64,000 nt of DNA from Pseudomonadota bacterium (GCA_023404095.1 JAEYDD010000041.1:62001-126000), one strand, 5' to 3'; positions 43,790 to 52,259 are shown, counted from the first letter of the stretch. The notes: generated by a model not told the origin, from the letters alone. Program-made: numbers and translations.

Positions 43790-44533
43790 TCAATAGGGCA
43801 GCGCACCCGCCACCGCGATCACCGTTCCCATCCGCGAAAACCGGTCGTTGCGCCGGACCTCCGGCGCATAGAGGCTGGAGATGCTGCCGTCGAGAAAGAG
43901 CGCGTTGCGGCATCCCAGCGCGTCTCGAAACAGGGTGGCGAAGTCGTGGAACCGGACCGTCCCGCTGGAGATCGCAAACGCCACGCGCCCGTCCGGCAGG
44001 ATGCCGACGCCGTTGCGCACGTAGAGGCTCGTGCTGTCCGGCAGGAACCGCGGATGGATGCGGCCGTCGACAACGAGCATCGGTCCCGACTGGGTGGCGA
44101 ACTGCACCTCGGGCAGCGCCCTTGCGAAGGCCTCCGTTTCCATCACGCCTGCCTGTCCCTTGCCGACGAAGAAAACGCCATTCGGCTTGAGGAAGAAGTT
44201 TCCCTCGCCCTCTTCCCGGTTCAGGGGATGGCGCTCGCGCCCGTACTCTACCAGCAGCCCGACCGGACCATAGCCGGGGTGATACATGCCGCCGTTCATC
44301 CCGAAGACGAGAAACTCCCGGTCCTGCCGCAGAAGGTCGCGCACCGCCCCATAGGTCAGCGGCTCGGTCGAACCGTCCGGCACACCGTAGACGCGGATCG
44401 TCTCCCGCGCCGGATCGAAGGTGCACACGATGTAGCTCTCGGCGAGATGGCGGATCTCCGTGCAGGAGGCAGACGCAGGGCCGGCAATGAGCGACGTGGC
44501 TGCGAGTGCGATTTCGATCAGGCGGCGCCTCAT
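43790..44533 (-). CDS. Exported phosphodiester glycosidase (NAGPA-like) domain protein
   Basis: A 247-residue protein with a signal peptide (to about residue 25, GPASAS) and a domain like that of the phosphodiester glycosidase family: FGMNGGMYH, ATQSGPMLVVDGRIH, SLYVRNGVGI and ALFLDGSISSLYAP. Family members act on phosphodiester-linked sugars or exopolysaccharide; the substrate here is unknown. ATG at 44533 (MRRRLIE) preferred; GTG at 44545 is in frame. Confidence 0.83.
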   Translation of the reverse strand: MRRRLIEIALAATSLIAGPASASCTEIRHLAESYIVCTFDPARETIRVYGVPDGSTEPLTYGAVRDLLRQDREFLVFGMNGGMYHPGYGPVGLLVEYGRERHPLNREEGEGNFFLKPNGVFFVGKGQAGVMETEAFARALPEVQFATQSGPMLVVDGRIHPRFLPDSTSLYVRNGVGILPDGRVAFAISSGTVRFHDFATLFRDALGCRNALFLDGSISSLYAPEVRRNDRFSRMGTVIAVAGALPY

Positions 44534-44809
44534 CGGTCGTCGCACTCAGAGATCGAGCCGACGAAGTTCCGATCCTCGCTGGCGTGGCCGCTTTCCCGCC
44601 CGGTCTCCTGCTGACGCCGCGCCCCGGTTGCGAAAATGGGCGAGCGGAGGACGACGCCTGCATGACCATGGGACGCGGGCGCGCCGGAGCGGCTACCGTG
44701 CCGTTTCGCCTTCTCCTGTCGTCCGAGTCCGCTGCGGTTCATGTCGTCACTACCGATGTCAGGTTGCAGATCGCCCGTCCAGCCTCGCATCTTCCTCCCT
44801 CCGCCGCAA

Positions 44810-45508
44810 TCAGACGCCGAGCGCCGCCATGTGGAAGCGCAACTGCTCGGCGCAGTAGCGATACCCCGCCCCGACGGGGCAGGCTTCGCGGGCAAGACAA
44901 CCGGTTGCCATGCAGCCTTCCTGTCCGGCTTTCGTGCGAAGATGGCCATGACAGGCCGGGGCGTCGAAACCCGCAGCACCGACGGCACCGGCCGGACACG
45001 GGGCGAGGCAGGGTTGCTCGCGGCACTCGTCGCAGGGATGCGGACCAGGCGGCTCTGCCACCGCCTCCGCATCATTCACCTCGCCAAATCCAAGCGCGCC
45101 GCGATAGCCGTGCCAGAGGCCGTAAACGGGATGGATCAGGATGCCGAGCGGCGAGGCCCGCAAGCCCTCTGCCCGCATCGCCCACTGCTGGAACGGCTGC
45201 CAGGGCGGGTCGGAGGGAAAGTAGGCGGCAGCACCAAGCGCCTTTGCCACAGGCCCGATCACCGCCTTGGACCAGGCGTCCAGCGGGTCGCGCCCGCCGC
45301 CTTCCGGCGCTTGATCCTGCCACGCGCGGAAGTGCGGCCAGATCGAGCTTCCGACATTGCCGATGAGCGCGACGCTGGCCGCGCGCCGACCGTCTGCCAG
45401 CAAAGGCGCGCCTTCGCCTCCGGCGAAGGTGACGACACCGCGCAAAAAAAGACCGTGCGGCCGCAGGGCCGCACGGATCGTGTCGCTTGAGGGGCGTTCG
45501 GCCGTCAT
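44810..45508 (-). CDS. QueG-like 4Fe-4S ferredoxin-type protein
   Basis: A 232-residue protein whose C-terminal third carries two Cys clusters, CDECREQPCLAPCP and CHGHLR...CMATGCLAREACPVG, as in epoxyqueuosine-reductase-like ferredoxin proteins, but without the full QueG length. It lies downstream of the MttB-family gene on the same strand, about 107 bases after it. In that context it may donate low-potential electrons to the corrinoid activator; this is inference. The upstream open frame is MttB-region shadow; start ATG is at 45508 (MTAERPSSD). Confidence 0.75.
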   Translation of the reverse strand: MTAERPSSDTIRAALRPHGLFLRGVVTFAGGEGAPLLADGRRAASVALIGNVGSSIWPHFRAWQDQAPEGGGRDPLDAWSKAVIGPVAKALGAAAYFPSDPPWQPFQQWAMRAEGLRASPLGILIHPVYGLWHGYRGALGFGEVNDAEAVAEPPGPHPCDECREQPCLAPCPAGAVGAAGFDAPACHGHLRTKAGQEGCMATGCLAREACPVGAGYRYCAEQLRFHMAALGV

Positions 45509-45615
45509 TTCGGCTTCGGTCCCTGCAGTTCGTAGTGCGGTCGCCAGACTTCCTTCTGGATCATGTCCGCCACCGCCGATGCTCCGCCTTGCTCCCTGGC
45601 GCGTTCGGGAGCCTT

Positions 45616-47190
45616 TCAGGTGAAGGCGTCGGGCATGGAATCCTTGCGCTTGGCCATGTACTCCAGAAGCGCCTCGTCGATCGCCGGATCCAGATAGGGC
45701 GCCTCGTACTGGTCGAGCCATGTGCGGCAGAGCGCATTGGCGCGCTCCTCGATACGCTTGCTGCCCTCGATCTCCCACTGTTCGAACGAATTGTTGTCAG
45801 CGAGCGGCGAGCGGTAGAACGCGGTCTGGAAGTTCGCCTGCGTATGCGCGCAACCGAGATAGTGGCTGCCGGGGCCGACTTCGCGAATGGCGTCGAGCGC
45901 CTGCGCGTCCGCTGACAGGTCGATGCCTTCGGCCATCTTCTGCATCATTCCGAGCTGGTCCTGATCGATCATGAACTTCTCGTAGGACGACACCAGCCCG
46001 CCTTCCAGCCAGCCGGCCGCATGCAGCACGAAGTTTGTGCCGGCGAGCAGCGTCATGTTCAGCGTATTGGCGCTTTCGTGCGCTGCCTGCGCATCCGGGA
46101 CCTTGGAGCCGCAGAGCGAACCGCCGGTACGGAACGGCAGGCCGAGACGGCGGGCGAGCTGGGCCGCACCATAGGAGACGAGCGATGGCTCCGGCGTGCC
46201 GAAGGTCGGCGCACCGGACTGCATCGAGATCGAGGCTGCGAACGTGCCGAACAGCACCGGCGAGCCGGCGCGGATCAGCTGGGTGAAGGCGGCACCCGCC
46301 AGCACCTCGGCGAGGATCTGCGTCAGCGTGCCGGCGACGGTGACAGGACTCATCGCGCCCGACAGGATGAACGGCGAGACGACCGAGGCCTGGTTGTGGC
46401 GGGCATAGACTTTCAGCGCACCCACCATGGTCTCGTCGAAGACCATCGGCGAGTTGGCGTTGATCAGGTTCAGCGTCACCGTGTTCTTCTCGACGAAGTC
46501 CTCGCCGAAGACGAGCTTCGTCATCGCGATCGTGTCTTCGGCGCGTTCAGGCGCGGTCACCGAGCCCATGAACGGCTTGTCGGAATATTTGATGTGGCTG
46601 TAGACCATGTCCAGGTGACGCTTGTTCACCGGAATGTCGACCGGCTCGCACACCGTGCCGCCCGACGAATGCATGGACGGCGCCATATAGGCGAGCTTCA
46701 CGAAATTGCGGAAATCCTCGATCGTCGCATAGCGGCGGTTGCCCTCGAGGTCGCGCACGAAGGGAGGGCCGTAGACGGGCGCAAAGACCGTAGCCTTGCC
46801 GCCGATCTCGGCGCTGCGCACCGGATTGCGGGCATGCCAGGTGAAGGTCTTGGGCGCGGTCTTCAGAAGTTCGCGGCAAAGCCCCTTAGGGAAATGCACC
46901 CGCTCGCCCTTGATCTCGCAGCCGGCATCCTTCCAAAGAGCCAGAGCCTCGGCGTCGTCGCGAAACTCGATGCCGATCTCTTCAAGGACCGTGTCGGCAT
47001 TTCGCTCGATCAGTTGTAGGCCTTCTTCGTCCAGCACCTCGTATTCACGGATCTTGCGGGTGATGTAGGGCAAGGACGGGCCAGGCCCGCCGCCGGACCG
47101 CGATGCGCGGCGCGCTGCAGCCCCGCGTCCCTCGCCGCGTGCGCGGCGACCGCCACCCTCGCCTTCCGGCTGCTCTGTCGTCAAACTCAT
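45616..47190 (-). CDS. MttB-family (non-pyrrolysine) quaternary amine:corrinoid methyltransferase
   Basis: A 524-residue TIM-barrel protein of the trimethylamine methyltransferase (MttB) family. The frame runs through with no internal amber codon, so it is of the non-pyrrolysine kind; a characterised relative (MtgB of Desulfitobacterium) demethylates glycine betaine. Segments EYEVLDEEGLQLIERNAD, SGGTVCEPVDIP and GPGSHYLGCAHTQANF are typical. Residues 11-36 form an Arg/Gly-rich leader before the fold. It is divergent from the corrinoid-protein gene. Glycine betaine as substrate is the best guess, given the transporter and bmt nearby. Confidence 0.9.
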   Translation of the reverse strand: MSLTTEQPEGEGGGRRARGEGRGAAARRASRSGGGPGPSLPYITRKIREYEVLDEEGLQLIERNADTVLEEIGIEFRDDAEALALWKDAGCEIKGERVHFPKGLCRELLKTAPKTFTWHARNPVRSAEIGGKATVFAPVYGPPFVRDLEGNRRYATIEDFRNFVKLAYMAPSMHSSGGTVCEPVDIPVNKRHLDMVYSHIKYSDKPFMGSVTAPERAEDTIAMTKLVFGEDFVEKNTVTLNLINANSPMVFDETMVGALKVYARHNQASVVSPFILSGAMSPVTVAGTLTQILAEVLAGAAFTQLIRAGSPVLFGTFAASISMQSGAPTFGTPEPSLVSYGAAQLARRLGLPFRTGGSLCGSKVPDAQAAHESANTLNMTLLAGTNFVLHAAGWLEGGLVSSYEKFMIDQDQLGMMQKMAEGIDLSADAQALDAIREVGPGSHYLGCAHTQANFQTAFYRSPLADNNSFEQWEIEGSKRIEERANALCRTWLDQYEAPYLDPAIDEALLEYMAKRKDSMPDAFT

Positions 47191-47496
47191 ATCCGTGTTT
47201 CCTCAGCTTCTGAATGGCGCTCCGTCGCCTGTCGCCCATATGCTATCAAGCAACCGACCCGGGACGGGTCTCAATGCGCCAACAGGTGGCGCAGTGGAGA
47301 CACCGCAGGCTCCTCCAGTCGCCGCTTTGTTTTGCCCTGTCAATCCCGCGCGCGACCCGTTACGATGACCGCGTTTGCGTCGTCGCTTTTTGCTCTGCGC
47401 GACGTCGCTTTCGAAATCGGATTTTAAGGCCAACGCAGCTAACACTTGAATGCCCGGCCATTTGCCTGCCGTGCCAATGGAGACGAGGAGACACCT
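47191..47496. promoter_or_regulatory. Divergent promoter region mttB-type gene / corrinoid protein gene
   Basis: A 306-base gap. A clear dyad TGCGCCA-ACAGG-TGGCGCA (7-bp perfect arms) lies at 47274-47292 (within a base), 83 bases upstream of the mttB-type start. A TTTTAAGG block near 47423 recurs as GATTTTAAGG upstream of the RACo gene (near 53678). Confidence 0.55.
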
Positions 47497-48195
47497 ATGG
47501 CAGACGACGAAATCATTCTCGCCGACCTCTCCGACGAAGAGCTCGTGCAGCAGATGCACGACGATCTCTACGACGGCCTGAAGGAGGAGATCGAGGAAGG
47601 GACGAATATCCTGCTCGAACGCGGCTGGACGCCCTACGACATTCTCACCCAGGCGCTCGTCGAAGGCATGCGCATCGTCGGCATCGATTTCCGCGACGGC
47701 ATTCTCTTCGTGCCCGAGGTGCTTCTCTCCGCCAATGCCATGAAGGCCGGCATGACGATCCTGCGCCCGCTGCTCGCCGAGACCGGCGCGCCGAAGCTCG
47801 GCAAGATGGTGATCGGCACCGTGAAGGGCGACATCCACGACATCGGCAAGAACCTCGTCGGCATGATGATGGAAGGTGCGGGCTTCGACGTCGTCGACCT
47901 CGGCATCAACAACCCGGTCGAAAACTACCTGGAAGCCATCGAGCGCGAGCAGCCGGACATCGTCGGCATGTCGGCGCTTCTGACGACCACCATGCCCTAC
48001 ATGAAGGTCGTGATCGACACGCTGAAGGAAAAGGGCCTGCGCGACGACTATGTCGTGCTCGTCGGCGGTGCGCCGCTGAACGAGGAGTTCGGCAAGGCCG
48101 TCGGCGCCGACGCCTACTGCCGCGACGCCGCAGTCGCCGTCGAAACCGCCAAGGACTTCATGAAGCGCAAGCACAACATGCTGGCCGGCGCCTGA
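47497..48195 (+). CDS. Corrinoid protein (MtgC/MttC-type methyl carrier)
   Basis: A 232-residue cobalamin-binding methyl carrier. An N-terminal helical cap is very acidic over residues 1-45 (ADDEII, SDEELVQQMHDD). The B12-binding Rossmann domain has GDIHDIGKN (base-off His near residue 109) and the VGGAPLNEEFG loop. It receives methyl from the MttB-family enzyme and is demethylated by the DHPS-like methyltransferase at 52260. ATG at 47497 follows GAGGAG. Confidence 0.94.
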   Translation: MADDEIILADLSDEELVQQMHDDLYDGLKEEIEEGTNILLERGWTPYDILTQALVEGMRIVGIDFRDGILFVPEVLLSANAMKAGMTILRPLLAETGAPKLGKMVIGTVKGDIHDIGKNLVGMMMEGAGFDVVDLGINNPVENYLEAIEREQPDIVGMSALLTTTMPYMKVVIDTLKEKGLRDDYVVLVGGAPLNEEFGKAVGADAYCRDAAVAVETAKDFMKRKHNMLAGA

Positions 48196-48214
48196 CGGAA
48201 GCCGAAACGAGAAA

Positions 48215-48242
48215 GGCGGCGTCCGCTTGTACAGACGCCGCC
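48215..48242. terminator. Shared terminator hairpin after corrinoid-protein and entericidin-like genes
   Basis: GGCGGCGTC/GACGCCGCC form a perfect 9-bp stem with a 10-base loop between two convergent stops. On the minus strand TTTCTC follows, making a good intrinsic terminator for the entericidin-like gene; the plus side has no T run. Confidence 0.65.
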
Positions 48243-48262
48243 CAGATCGCATATGGGAATGG

Positions 48263-48421
48263 TCAGTTCGCCGCGCGGGCTACCCTCTTGCCGGCATCTT
48301 CGGTGGCGTTGACGGTATTGGCCGCGTCCTGCCCCATGCCGCGAATGGTATTGCCGCAGGCGGTTAGGGTGGCGAGAGCTGCGAGTACGAGGCTGATCTT
48401 GGACAGGGTCTTGATTGTCAT
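48263..48421 (-). CDS. Entericidin A/B-family small lipoprotein
   Basis: A 52-residue protein with a signal sequence and lipobox LTAC (Cys near residue 20), followed by the entericidin-like GNTIRGMGQDAANTV. These are small envelope lipoproteins, sometimes toxin/antidote pairs; the role here is unknown. ATG at 48421 is only 17 bases from the divergent DUF1638 start, so each promoter must lie within the other's coding region. Confidence 0.85.
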   Translation of the reverse strand: MTIKTLSKISLVLAALATLTACGNTIRGMGQDAANTVNATEDAGKRVARAAN

Positions 48422-48438
48422 GGCCGGAGTTCCTCTCG

Positions 48439-49077
48439 ATGGATGCCAACATAAATGAAGTATGGAACGACAATTCCCTGCTTCAACGCGCGAACAAGGA
48501 AAAAGTTCGCGTAATCGCATGTGGCGCAATCGCACGCGAGGTCATCGCCGTCTGCCAGGCCAATCGCCTCGGACATATCGACCTCCAATGTCTTCCCGCC
48601 ATCTGGCACGCCTATCCCGAAAAGATTGCCCCAGGCATCGAAAAGGCGATCGCGGAAGCCCGCGCCCAGGGCATTGGCCGCATCTTCGTCGGCTATGCCG
48701 ATTGCGGCACCGGCGGCGAGCTGGACAAGGTGTGCGCGCGCGAAGGCGTGGCCCGCATAGAAGGTCCGCATTGTTATTCCTTCTTTTCCGGCAATGCGAC
48801 GTTTTCCGAAAACGACGACGATGTCACGTCGTTCTTCTTGACCGACTTCCTCGCCCGGCAATTCGACGCATTCGTCATCGAGCCGCTCGGCCTCGACAGG
48901 CACCCCCAGTTGCTTCCCATGTACTTCGGCAACTACCGAAAGCTGGTCTACCTGTCGCAGCTGGAAGACGAAGAACTGCAGGCCAAAGCAAAAAAAGCTG
49001 CACAATATCTGGGACTTGAATACGAGTATCGATTTACCGGCTACGGCGACCTTACTTCTGCCCTCACTGCCATCTAG
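48439..49077 (+). CDS. DUF1638 protein of the corrinoid methyltransferase cluster
   Basis: A 212-residue DUF1638 protein, function unknown. Visible are VRVIACGAIAREVIAV near the N-terminus, several conserved Cys (DLQC, YADCGTGG, CAREGV, HCYSFFSG) and a His/Gly-rich centre, consistent with metal or cofactor binding. To my knowledge, DUF1638 genes are often found beside MttB-family and corrinoid genes. ATG at 48439 (MDANINEV) has GGAG upstream. Confidence 0.85.
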   Translation: MDANINEVWNDNSLLQRANKEKVRVIACGAIAREVIAVCQANRLGHIDLQCLPAIWHAYPEKIAPGIEKAIAEARAQGIGRIFVGYADCGTGGELDKVCAREGVARIEGPHCYSFFSGNATFSENDDDVTSFFLTDFLARQFDAFVIEPLGLDRHPQLLPMYFGNYRKLVYLSQLEDEELQAKAKKAAQYLGLEYEYRFTGYGDLTSALTAI

Positions 49078-49186
49078 GCAGCGATAACGCCAGGGCGCGC
49101 AATTCGCCTTGCAACGAAAGCGACATTCTCCTTAAGTTTGGATCTAACCCGCGCTCTCCACGCGGGCGGAGCAACAGGGCCTGCCA

Positions 49187-50053
49187 GTGACGGACATGAC
49201 CATCAATGAAAAGCGGGCCGAACCGCTGACCAATGCTGAACGCGACGAACTGATCTCTTCGCCCCCTCTGGTCTTTTCGGAGGTAGCCGGGCCGCGCGTC
49301 GTCGTGCTGACACAGGGCGGCCCCAACCCGGAAATTCTCATCAACACGCTCAAACGCCACTTCTCCAATCTCGTCGTCGTCGAAGAGCGGCCCGAATCCA
49401 AGAAGCAGATGCTGCGCCAGAAGGCGCGCCGCTTCGGCTGGGGAACCGCCCTGGGGCAGGTCGCCACCATGGCGGTGTCGAAGTTCGGCAAACCCCTGGC
49501 CCGCCGCCGCGCAAACGAGATCGTCCGCCAGTTCCATGTCGATACCCGGCCCGATCCGAGCCTCAGGCGCATTTCGATCGACAGCGCCAACGGGGCGGAG
49601 TTCCGCCGCCTGATCGGCGAACTGAAGCCGGCCGTCCTCTTTCTGGTGAGCTGCCGCATGCTCAAGCCGGCAACGCTCGAAGCGGTCAATTGCCCAGTGC
49701 TGAACTTCCACGCCGGCATTAACCCGCAGTATCGCGGCCAGCAGGGCGGCTACTGGGCGCGGGTCATGCGCGACGAGCGCAACTTCGGCGCGACCGTGCA
49801 TCTCGTCGATGCCGGCGTCGACACCGGTGGGGTGATCTACCAGGTGCGTGTCACCCCGTCGCGCAAGGACTCGATGCACACCTACCCGCTGCTGCTGACG
49901 GCCGCTGGCACCAATATCGCCGTCCGCGCGGTCGGTGCGGCACTTTCCGGCAAGCTTTCCCCGCAGAAGATGACGAAGAAGCCGTCCCGTCAGTGGTATC
50001 ACCCGACGGTATGGAAATGGCTGTGGATCGGCGTGTCGCGCGGCATCTGGTAA
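49187..50053 (+). CDS. Formyltransferase-like protein of the C1 cluster
   Basis: A 288-residue protein with a formyl-transferase N-terminal-type domain: NFHAGINPQYRGQQGG (catalytic Asn and His) and VDAGVDTGGVIYQ (catalytic Asp region). It is shorter than and unlike methionyl-tRNA formyltransferase at its ends, and has a basic linker near residue 85-105. Its acceptor or hydrolytic role is unknown; formyl-H4folate is the likely cofactor. A GTG start at 49187 and an ATG at 49196 are both possible. Confidence 0.78.
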   Translation: MTDMTINEKRAEPLTNAERDELISSPPLVFSEVAGPRVVVLTQGGPNPEILINTLKRHFSNLVVVEERPESKKQMLRQKARRFGWGTALGQVATMAVSKFGKPLARRRANEIVRQFHVDTRPDPSLRRISIDSANGAEFRRLIGELKPAVLFLVSCRMLKPATLEAVNCPVLNFHAGINPQYRGQQGGYWARVMRDERNFGATVHLVDAGVDTGGVIYQVRVTPSRKDSMHTYPLLLTAAGTNIAVRAVGAALSGKLSPQKMTKKPSRQWYHPTVWKWLWIGVSRGIW

Positions 50054-50211
50054 GCTCCCGCACCCTCCGGTGGACAGTCTGTTCGTCGCCCTTGCGGACG
50101 CCGCAGCTGCGCGGTCAAATCCGACGTCGCTTTTGAGCGATGCCCGGTCGTGGCGAGCGCAGCCACGGCGCGGCGCAGCAAGCATTGTCGGGGCCGAGGA
50201 GAACTATCACC

Positions 50212-50514
50212 ATGGCAGATCGCATCATCGTCTATTGGCGTGACATCCCCGCCCAGGTCATCATCAAGCAGGGCCGCAAGACAGCCAAGCGCGAACTGTC
50301 GCTGCGCTTCACCGAGGCGATCGACATGTGCGCCATGCGCACCGGTGCAGCCGAGACCGACGACTACCTCGCCGAGTGGCGCAAGGCCGATCCCGTCCCC
50401 GTTTCCGACGACCTGGAGGCGGAAGCCGAAAAGGCCGCGGCGGAACTCGAAGCCGCCTATGACCGCGAAAAGCTGGTGGCGCTCGTCAAGGCCGGAGGCC
50501 GCGACGATGGTTGA
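50212..50514 (+). CDS. Virulence_fact-domain small protein
   Basis: A 100-residue protein of the family labelled virulence factor in Pfam (MADRIIVYWRDIPAQVIIK at the start). There is no evidence that it has any virulence function here. It ends in an acidic, Ala/Glu-rich helix. ATG follows GAGGAG. It overlaps the metV-type gene by 8 bases, so it is translationally coupled to the folate enzymes and is likely part of the same complex or pathway. Confidence 0.78.
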   Translation: MADRIIVYWRDIPAQVIIKQGRKTAKRELSLRFTEAIDMCAMRTGAAETDDYLAEWRKADPVPVSDDLEAEAEKAAAELEAAYDREKLVALVKAGGRDDG

Positions 50515-51079
50515 CCCGAAGCCCGGCAACGCCGCTCCGGCGAAGAAGGCTGCGACCGGGGCCTATACGCCCGCCGGCGTCTCGCCGAACCGCCGCGCCC
50601 GCCACAAATACACCGTCCGCCTCTGGGCAGTCCGTCATTCGCGCTTCTTCGAGTGGTTCTACAATCGCTTCGCCGCAGCCTTTCTGCTGCTGCACCCGGT
50701 GTGGAAGCTGTTCGGCTACGAACGCGTGGAACGGCCGATCACCTTCGTCGAGCGCCACGTGAAAGGTTTCCTCTTCGACTGTCGCATGTGCGGCCAGTGC
50801 GCGCTGTCGTCCACGGGCATGTCGTGCCCGATGAACTGTCCCAAGCAGCTGCGCAACGGTCCCTGCGGCGGCGTGCGCGCCAACGGCAATTGCGAGGTGG
50901 AACCGGACATGCCCTGCGTCTGGGTTCAGGCCTGGAAGGGTTCGCAGAACATGGTGAAGGGAAATTCGATCATGAACGTGCAGAAGCCGGTGAACCAGTC
51001 GCTGCGCGAAACGTCCTCGTGGCTGCGCGTGACCGCCGAGGCTGCGGCCGCCCGCGAAGCGGCCGGAAAGGACGCCTGA
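50507..51079 (+). CDS. MetV-like Fe-S/zinc partner of methylenetetrahydrofolate reductase
   Basis: A 190-residue protein of the MTHFR C-terminal (MetV-type) family. The Cys-rich core is CRMCGQCALSSTGMSC...CPKQLRNGPCGG, then CEVEPDMPC, suiting a cluster or zinc site. In acetogens MetV pairs with MetF and passes electrons from or to the flavin. It lies 3 bases before the metF-type gene, with which it should form the reductase (here probably running as a dehydrogenase). Confidence 0.88.
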   Translation: MVDPKPGNAAPAKKAATGAYTPAGVSPNRRARHKYTVRLWAVRHSRFFEWFYNRFAAAFLLLHPVWKLFGYERVERPITFVERHVKGFLFDCRMCGQCALSSTGMSCPMNCPKQLRNGPCGGVRANGNCEVEPDMPCVWVQAWKGSQNMVKGNSIMNVQKPVNQSLRETSSWLRVTAEAAAAREAAGKDA

Positions 51080-51082
51080 CCC

Positions 51083-52177
51083 ATGGCCCATATCGATGAG
51101 AACCCGCTGGGTCCCCACCTGCCGCTCGATCCCCTGCCCGGCCATTCCTCGCTCGGCCGACTGGAGCGCGTGCTGCGGCGCGGCGAGTTCGCCGTCACGG
51201 CCGAACTGAACCCGCCCGACAGCGCCAACCCCGAAGACGTCTACGAGCGCGCGGCGATTTTCGACGGCTGGGTCGACGGCATCAATGCGGTCGATGCCTC
51301 GGGCGCCAACTGCCACATGTCCTCGGTCGGCATCTGCGCGCTTCTGACCCGAATGGGCTATGCGCCCATCATGCAGATCGCCTGCCGCGACAAGAACCGC
51401 ATCGCGATCCAGGGCGACGTGCTGGGCGCGGCCGCCATGGGCGTCTGCAACATCATGTGCCTGACCGGCGACGGCGTGCAGGCCGGCGACCAGCCGGGCG
51501 CCAAGCCCGTCTTCGACCTCGACTGCATGTCGCTGCTCGAGACCGTGCGGATCATGCGCGACAACGCCAAGTTCCTGTCCGGCCGCAAGCTGACGACGCC
51601 GCCGAAGGTCTTCCTGGGGGCTGCGATCAACCCCTTCGCGCCGCCCTACGACTTCCGCCCCTACCGGCTCGCCAAGAAGATCGAGGCCGGCGCCCAGTTC
51701 GTCCAGAGCCAGTACTGCTTCGACGTGCCGATGTTCCGCGAATACATGAAGAAGGTGCGCGACCTCGGCCTGCACGAGAAATGCTACATCCTCGTCGGCG
51801 TCGGCCCGATGGCGTCGGCCAAGACCGCCCGCTGGATCCGCTCCAACGTGCCGGGCATCCACATTCCCGACCAGATCATCGCCCGCCTCGAGGGCGCGCA
51901 GGACCAGAAGAAAGAAGGCAAGCAGCTCTGCATCGACATCATCAACGAGGTGAAGGAGATCGAGGGCGTGTCCGGCATCCACGTGATGGCCTATCGCCAG
52001 GAAGAGTATGTCGCCGAGATCGTCCATGAATCCGGCGTGCTGAAGGGCCGCAAGCCCTGGACGCGCGAGCCAAACCCGGTGGACAGCCTCGTTGCCGAGC
52101 GCCTGGAGGAAGCGCGCGCCGGCAAGGAGCAGAACCAACAGGAAATGGCAGAGATCGCCGCCCATCACCCGCACTGA
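51083..52177 (+). CDS. MetF-family methylenetetrahydrofolate reductase
   Basis: A 364-residue flavoprotein of the MTHFR family (EFAVTAELNPPDSANPED, CLTGDGVQAGD, GAGAQFVQSQYCFD-type segments). It interconverts 5,10-methylene- and 5-methyl-H4folate. Being embedded in a corrinoid demethylation cluster with MetV, it probably oxidises the methyl-H4folate formed there. This is probably not the housekeeping metF; a second copy elsewhere in the genome would support that. Confidence 0.88.
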   Translation: MAHIDENPLGPHLPLDPLPGHSSLGRLERVLRRGEFAVTAELNPPDSANPEDVYERAAIFDGWVDGINAVDASGANCHMSSVGICALLTRMGYAPIMQIACRDKNRIAIQGDVLGAAAMGVCNIMCLTGDGVQAGDQPGAKPVFDLDCMSLLETVRIMRDNAKFLSGRKLTTPPKVFLGAAINPFAPPYDFRPYRLAKKIEAGAQFVQSQYCFDVPMFREYMKKVRDLGLHEKCYILVGVGPMASAKTARWIRSNVPGIHIPDQIIARLEGAQDQKKEGKQLCIDIINEVKEIEGVSGIHVMAYRQEEYVAEIVHESGVLKGRKPWTREPNPVDSLVAERLEEARAGKEQNQQEMAEIAAHHPH

Positions 52178-52259
52178 TCCAGACGGACGCCGCCTCCGGC
52201 AGCCGCCTTGTAACCCGATATCCCGCGCGCTACTGTCGCGCCCGACCAGAGGAAACTTC

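Noticed and set aside
45505..45564. 19-codon frame MIQKEVWRPHYELQGPKPK overlapping the start of the QueG-like gene as ATGA
   Set aside because: The position hints at translational coupling, but the ribosome site is weak and the length too short to support without conservation data.
45616..47190. Possible pyrrolysine (in-frame amber) MttB
   Set aside because: The open frame runs uninterrupted from ATG to its single stop, with full family length.
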